64,000 nt of DNA from contig NC_134528.1 in assembly GCF_027942865.1 (NCBI RefSeq), positions 9,047,586-9,111,585 on the forward strand. The letters run 5' to 3'. Origin of the DNA: Odontesthes bonariensis (Eukaryota; Chordata; Actinopteri; Atheriniformes; Atherinopsidae). This document shows, in pieces, positions 59,794 to 64,000 of this stretch (position 1 is the first letter of the stretch; every line of letters starts with the position of its first letter). Position numbers and translations under genes: made by a program. The notes under the pieces were generated by a model. That model searched no databases. It had not been told where the DNA came from and was given only the letters and a program-made list of their open reading frames with translations.

Positions 59794-62159
59794 CATGAAA
59801 TTTGATCCAGAAATGTTCAGAGGATAAATGATAACTTTGGTGAATCTTTGTTCATATGTATGGCCCTCAACAGCTTGAAATGATCCAAACACAGTTGACT
59901 AAAATGGTGAAATTTAAACATTACGTTTTTTAGATATTAACATTTTTCTTTGGTTTTGTTAGCGTGCTAGCTTGTTTATTTTAGCATTTACTTCAAAGCT
60001 CTGCTGTGATTCTTAAATTCTTCCTCAGAGCCACCAGCCTGGTTGCACAATCTTGTGTTTGTTCTCATCTGAACAGAAACAATTTCAATTTTGCTTTCCT
60101 TTGATTAATTTCCTGCCGTGATTATTACCAATATGATTAATATGTCGCTTCTCCAACATTGTAGCATCAGCAACCCGGAAGTACCGTGCAAGCATTTCCA
60201 GGGCTCCTAACAGTTTAGTTCCCAAGAGCACTGGGCGCCGAACAACACTGCCCGCTCACTGTCCTGACAACAGCCACGTGGGCCTCATGGCGATCCTCTA
60301 CAATAACATAGGCAAGAACTTTGCAATGACAGTCACAAAAGAAAGGGGTCTTTGAATTTTAAAAAGTAGTTATGGCAGGTTTTTGAGGCCCATGTCCCCT
60401 GTCTTCCCAGGTAAAGACTTGGCGCGGGTGTCTATGCCAGCTGCTCTCAATGAGCCCGTGAACCTGCTGCAGAGACTGTGTGAAGAGCTTGAGTACAGCG
60501 AGCTGTTGGAAACGGCCAACAACACAACAGACCCCTACCAGAGGATGGTAAGACCGTCCCAACGTACAGAACGCTTATGAAGTAGATGCTGTGCATGGTT
60601 GTTTATGATGTTTCTAAAATCTATGTTCAACTCAGATTATTCCAGTGCAATAAAAAATACAAGGCACTTCTTATGACATGGTAATTATAGCACAGGAATA
60701 TTATCCTTCATGTTTTTGGCCTCAAATCAAGGTAAGAAAATGGGTGGTAGCTGTTGTTAATAGACTAGTGTTTCATGACTGAGTTACAGTAAAGTTAAAA
60801 AGATTTTTGATTAAGATTATTAAACTGATAATGAGTGATAAGTGCACTATCTTTGGAAAAAGAAGGCAAAGAAAGAATGTGGGTGGACAATGTATTTGTG
60901 AACGGATGAAGCAAAGCTGTCAGAGAATACAAAACAGAACCAGTTGCAATTCCATGAAATAAACTGATAAATAAGCTAAATTAACCAGACCAATCTCTGT
61001 GTTTCGCAGGTTTACATAGCTGCCTTTGCTATCTCTGGTTACACCACTGCAACATATAGAAACCACTACAAGCCCTTTAACCCAGTGCTGGGGGAGACTT
61101 ATGAGTGTATAAGGGAGGACCGGGGTTTCCACTTCATCAGTGAGCAGGTACGTCATTCAGAAGTATGTCTTTTGTTTCATATCCACATGTGATAAGCTGC
61201 TGCAGGAGATCTAAAACAGTTCAAAGTGGGAAGAGATGACCTTCCATCAGCTTTTCTACTGCTCAGCTTTGTCAGTCACAGTCATTTTTACAAAGGTCTC
61301 GTTGCTTAAAGTTTAAGATAGTTAAAGCTAATTCTGTAGATGTAATTTTCTTACCTTTTCTTCATATTTTACCAGGTCTGCCACCATCCACCCATCTCAG
61401 CCTGCCATGGACACTCGGAAAACTTCTGTTTTTGGCAAGGTGAAACCTCTGCTATCCAACTAAAGTTTCTTTTTTTATTTTATCATGTTCACTGACTGTG
61501 AAATGTTTTTTAAAAAGAAGCTCCTGGGGCCTACACAGTGAGGCAGATTGAGTAGCTTAGTAGGGTAACTTCAGGTATCACAAAGCTGGTTCACTTCCTT
61601 CCGGGATGTATCACCATAGCAACCTATCCGAGATGAGACATGAACACATGTAAAAGCACTGCCTCCCGCTGCCAATGAATTCTCTTAGAAGTGAAAAAAG
61701 CAACAGTGTGAGAGTCTCTCAATTCTCAAAGACTGACACACTATTTGACTTTCACTGAAAAATCTCTTCATGAATGATAAAAATCAAACAGGAAGGAGGG
61801 CTTATGTTGCCTAAAACAGAGTCTAACTTCTTTATTATTTGTTCTTGTTGGTATATAAACATTTGGAAGATTTCCTTGCTGTTTATAGTATATGAGCCTC
61901 CAACATATTAAACTGGCAAAATTGGATCAACTTACGTCTATACATATATATTTATATCCACGTCCATGTTGTGAAATACTTCAAAAACCAACTGAAATAA
62001 GCAGAAACCTGCTTCGTGTTGCAGGCCCCTGACACGCCTGTAATGTATGGTGTCATAACACTTCCTTTTTCTCCTACCAGACCAACGATGGAAAAATAGA
62101 TTCTGGGGGAAGTCACTGGAGATTTTGCCAACAGGAATGGTCAATGTGACTTTACCAAG
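51350..62159 (+). CDS. osbpl7: oxysterol-binding protein-like 7, 5' and central part (cut by window end)
   Basis: ORP7 belongs to the ORP3/6/7 group of lipid-transfer proteins at ER-plasma membrane contacts. Sixteen coding exons join in frame from the ATG at 51408: 51408-51539, 53364-53507, 53616-53669, 54214-54327, 54417-54569, 54651-54774, 54974-55092, 55182-55271, 58447-58597, 58781-58887, 58976-59132, 60165-60311, 60411-60547, 61010-61147, 61376-61439 and 62081-62159. This gives 636 residues so far. A PH domain spans about residues 78-180 ([16 protein letters not shown] ... [13 protein letters not shown]). A FFAT-like motif EYFDASDD lies at 412-419. The sterol/PI4P-binding domain begins near 490 ([30 protein letters not shown]). 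The family fingerprint reads EQVCHHPP at 588-595, with Ser replaced by Cys. The exon at 60165 ends at a GC donor. Exons after VTLPR lie beyond 64000. Adjacency to mrpl10 supports osbpl7 over osbpl3/6. Confidence 0.92.
51803..52414 (+). mobile_element. hAT-derived element with BED zinc-finger coding remnant
   Basis: Left end TAGGGCTGGGCGA and a degraded inverted right end are flanked by a perfect 8-bp duplication ATATAGTA (51795-51802 and 52415-52422). From 51976 it encodes [16 protein letters not shown] and then [20 protein letters not shown] and YHLKAKH, a BED-type zinc finger (C-x2-C ... H-x4-H) like those of hAT transposases and ZBED proteins. The rest of the transposase is missing. It sits in the osbpl7 intron after the first coding exon. 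Confidence 0.75.
53760..54063. mobile_element. TTAA-flanked MITE in osbpl7 intron (304 bp)
   Basis: Flanked by TTAA (53756-53759 and 54064-54067) and related to the element at 20279-20844: same termini (AGGGATAGTTTGGCTCTT ... AAGAGGCGAACTATTCCT) and the same internal text CGTCCTGTGAGC and TAGTCCGGCTAGTTGGCTGG. It has only one copy of the long arm, so it is the unit from which the palindromic form could derive. Confidence 0.75.
55272..58446 (+). other. osbpl7 intron 8, unannotated
   Basis: A 3.2-kb intron without recognised exons. It contains a poly(T) run at about 56535-56557 and, near 57345-57480, the CCTCCGCCAAGGAGGTTATG text of a common dispersed fish repeat. Confidence 0.5.
59639..59790. 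repeat. (TA)n microsatellite with GTGTATGTG interruptions
   Basis: About 150 bases of nearly pure alternating TA, with two short GTGTATGTG-type interruptions in its first half. It lies in the osbpl7 intron after 59132. Ile-Tyr reading frames on both strands here are artefacts. Confidence 0.95.
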
Positions 62160-64000
62160 GTAAAAAAACATCCAGCTTTAAGTTTGTGTGGTGCGATGTG
62201 TTTGCAACTTAGCTGCTCTGTAACACCAGTCAATAAATGTAAACAATGTCACAACAACATATGTGATTGACCCTAGTGAGCCCACATTAGATCCCCATTT
62301 TGGTCCCATTCAGTACCCGTGTACCTAATAACATTTGACCAATATAAAACTCGCAGACAGGCCCACATGGGGGCTCAATTTTCAGCCAATGCATTTCCTG
62401 CAGAGACCCCATGCACAGACGTTGGCAAGGACTGAATGCTACTTTTAAGGAAGGGCGGGTTCTAGATTTGTAAACATAATCTATTTTACCCTCACCTACA
62501 ACATTCAAGCATTAGCACTGTGCAAAACCCTTAAATAAACATTAATCTATTGATGATGAAATAATCAAATAGTGTACTAAGTTGACAAGTGCAAAGTAAG
62601 TAGGATTTAAATGGGTTCTTGGAAGAGATAAGTCTTGTTTTGTGGAGAGCACAAATCTAGACTAACAGGCTCGAGGGTGAGGACAATGATATATCTATGT
62701 TAACAGAACTGAAAGTGCTGCAGTGGCAGGAAGTCCATAAACAATGCGAGGCAATTTTATTTGTAGAGCACAATTCGTACACAAGGTAATTCAAAGTGCT
62801 TTACAGCTACATAAAATCACAAGAAGGCAATAAAATCATTAAAAAAAACCCATTAAAATAATCATTAATTAATTTAAAAGTGAAGAGTGCAGAAAAAATA
62901 CTTTCAGGTGTCATATGCACAGCTAAATAGAACTGTTTTCAGCCTGGATTTAAACATTGTCAGTGTTGACGCCTGCCTCACATCTTCTGGAAGACTGTTC
63001 CAGATGTTAGGAGCATAAAACTGAAACGCAGCCTCACCTTGTTTACTCCTGACTCCAGCAGGTGACCCCTCCCTGAGGTTCTCAGAGCCCGAGTTGGTTC
63101 ATATGACTCTAACATGTCAGAGATGTACTTTGGCGCTAGACCATGAAGAGACTTGTACACAAGCAGAGCTGTTTTAAAGTCTATTCTCTGAGCGACAGGA
63201 AGCCAGTGCAGAGACCTGAGCACTGGACTAATATGGTCGTATTTCCTGGTTCTAGTCAGGACTCGAGCAGCAGCGTTCTGGATGTACTGCAGCTGTCTTA
63301 CAGCCCGTTTAGAGCCCAGTGAGCAGGCCGTTACAGTAGTCTAACCTGCTGGAGACAAACGCATGGATCAGTCTCTCTAAGTCTGGTTTAGACATTATTC
63401 CTTTGATTCTGGAAATGTTTTTTAGATGGTAAAAAAATCATAAACAACAATGTAAGTGTCAAAAATGAATACATTTGGCACGAGATAAACAGCAGAATTG
63501 AAGACATGAGTTTGATTTATTTTCTAACTCTGTAGGGTCGTTTGCTCTGAACTTACAGAGCTGGAAACTTACTTTTGAAATGAATCAGTTTTTGTTGTGT
63601 TAGCGATTACAGAACTGAGATCGCCGAGATCATTTTCCCTGCTTCACTGTGCGTCTCAGTTTTATTTACAGTAAACTGTGCTTCCTCTTTACTGTTTCTT
63701 TCATTTTCATGCTTATTTAGTTGCAGTGCTAACGACGTCTCGTTATGCAAACAACTAATTACAGGGTTGTCTGCATTGATTAATGGCTAAAAATGGGATT
63801 GGCAGTCAGGTCTGTGCATGAGCATATAGCTGCAGATGATTGAGATTTATACAACAGAACCTAACGTACACACAGCTTTATAAACAATTGTATTTACACA
63901 GTTTTATTCATTTGGGCCAGGTTCCTCTCTTCACTCTGCATCCCACTCGAGTACATATGCTGAAGTCTTAAGCTTCAGTAGTTACTTAGGTTATCTCCAC
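62160..64000 (+). other. osbpl7 intron continuing past the window end
   Basis: After the donor GTAAAA at 62160 no further osbpl7 exon (FGDHFEWNKV is expected next) is found before 64000. The interval is intronic and holds a LINE fragment at about 62745-63370. Confidence 0.6.
62745..63370 (-). mobile_element. LINE 3' end, ORF2 C-terminus
   Basis: The minus strand encodes LRSLHWLPVAQRIDFKTALL, VYKSLHGLAPKYISDMLE and GRGHLLESGVNKV, the C-terminal region of L2-type fish LINEs, with a frameshift near the end. The left edge (TTTATTTGTAGAGCACAATT) is the 3' untranslated tail. It is 5'-truncated and inside an osbpl7 intron. Confidence 0.75.

Noticed and set aside
59602-59892. Ile-Tyr repeat frames on both strands
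   Set aside because: Pure translation of the (TA)n microsatellite.

Overview
The window reads as nuclear DNA of a ray-finned (teleost) fish, probably a percomorph. Genes are split by GT-AG introns (one GC-AG), exons sit in AT-rich introns, and the repeats are of fish type: hAT, PIF/Harbinger and TTAA-target MITEs, L2/jockey-like and L1-like LINE pieces, TA and minisatellite tracts. There is no bacterial operon structure, Shine-Dalgarno signal or CRISPR array.

Four conserved genes form a block that matches human 17q21.32. From left to right they are prr15l (+; non-coding exon ending at 607, coding exon from 7247), pnpo (-; seven coding exons, 16418 down to 10088), mrpl10 (+; five coding exons, 16900-21952) and osbpl7 (+; sixteen coding exons from 51408 to 62159, then cut by the window edge). 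pnpo and mrpl10 are head to head across about 480 bp, with ETS-like and YY1-like motifs beside the mrpl10 start codon. All exon junctions were reconstructed by eye; frames and phases agree throughout the four genes.

Between mrpl10 and osbpl7 lies about 29 kb of accessory DNA. It holds a 1.3-kb hAT element, a minus-strand nine-finger C2H2 zinc-finger exon (27640-28422), and a three-copy macrosatellite (29571-33586). Each macrosatellite unit has a ~506-bp non-repetitive part and 60-75 copies of a 12-bp repeat. Beyond it are relics of two immune-type immunoglobulin-superfamily genes (38201-39115 + and about 43880-44470 -), several LINE fragments, and a pair of 600-bp TTAA-flanked MITEs in opposite orientation that enclose the first Ig relic.

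The most interesting object is the macrosatellite. On the minus strand every unit ends in a codon run reading RARSSSGSTGPQ followed directly by a splice-donor sequence in phase 0, and the zinc-finger exon begins in phase 0 after a good acceptor 1.6 kb away. The repeat may therefore be an expanded, triplicated Gln/Glu-rich N-terminal exon of the zinc-finger gene, now damaged. The outermost copy has the only good acceptor but carries a nonsense codon, while the two inner copies are open but lack an acceptor. This is inference; transcript data would decide it.

Many open reading frames here are artefacts of simple repeats: the 12-bp array is open in most frames on both strands, poly(A/T) gives poly-Phe, and TA tracts give Ile-Tyr. 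They are not annotated as genes.
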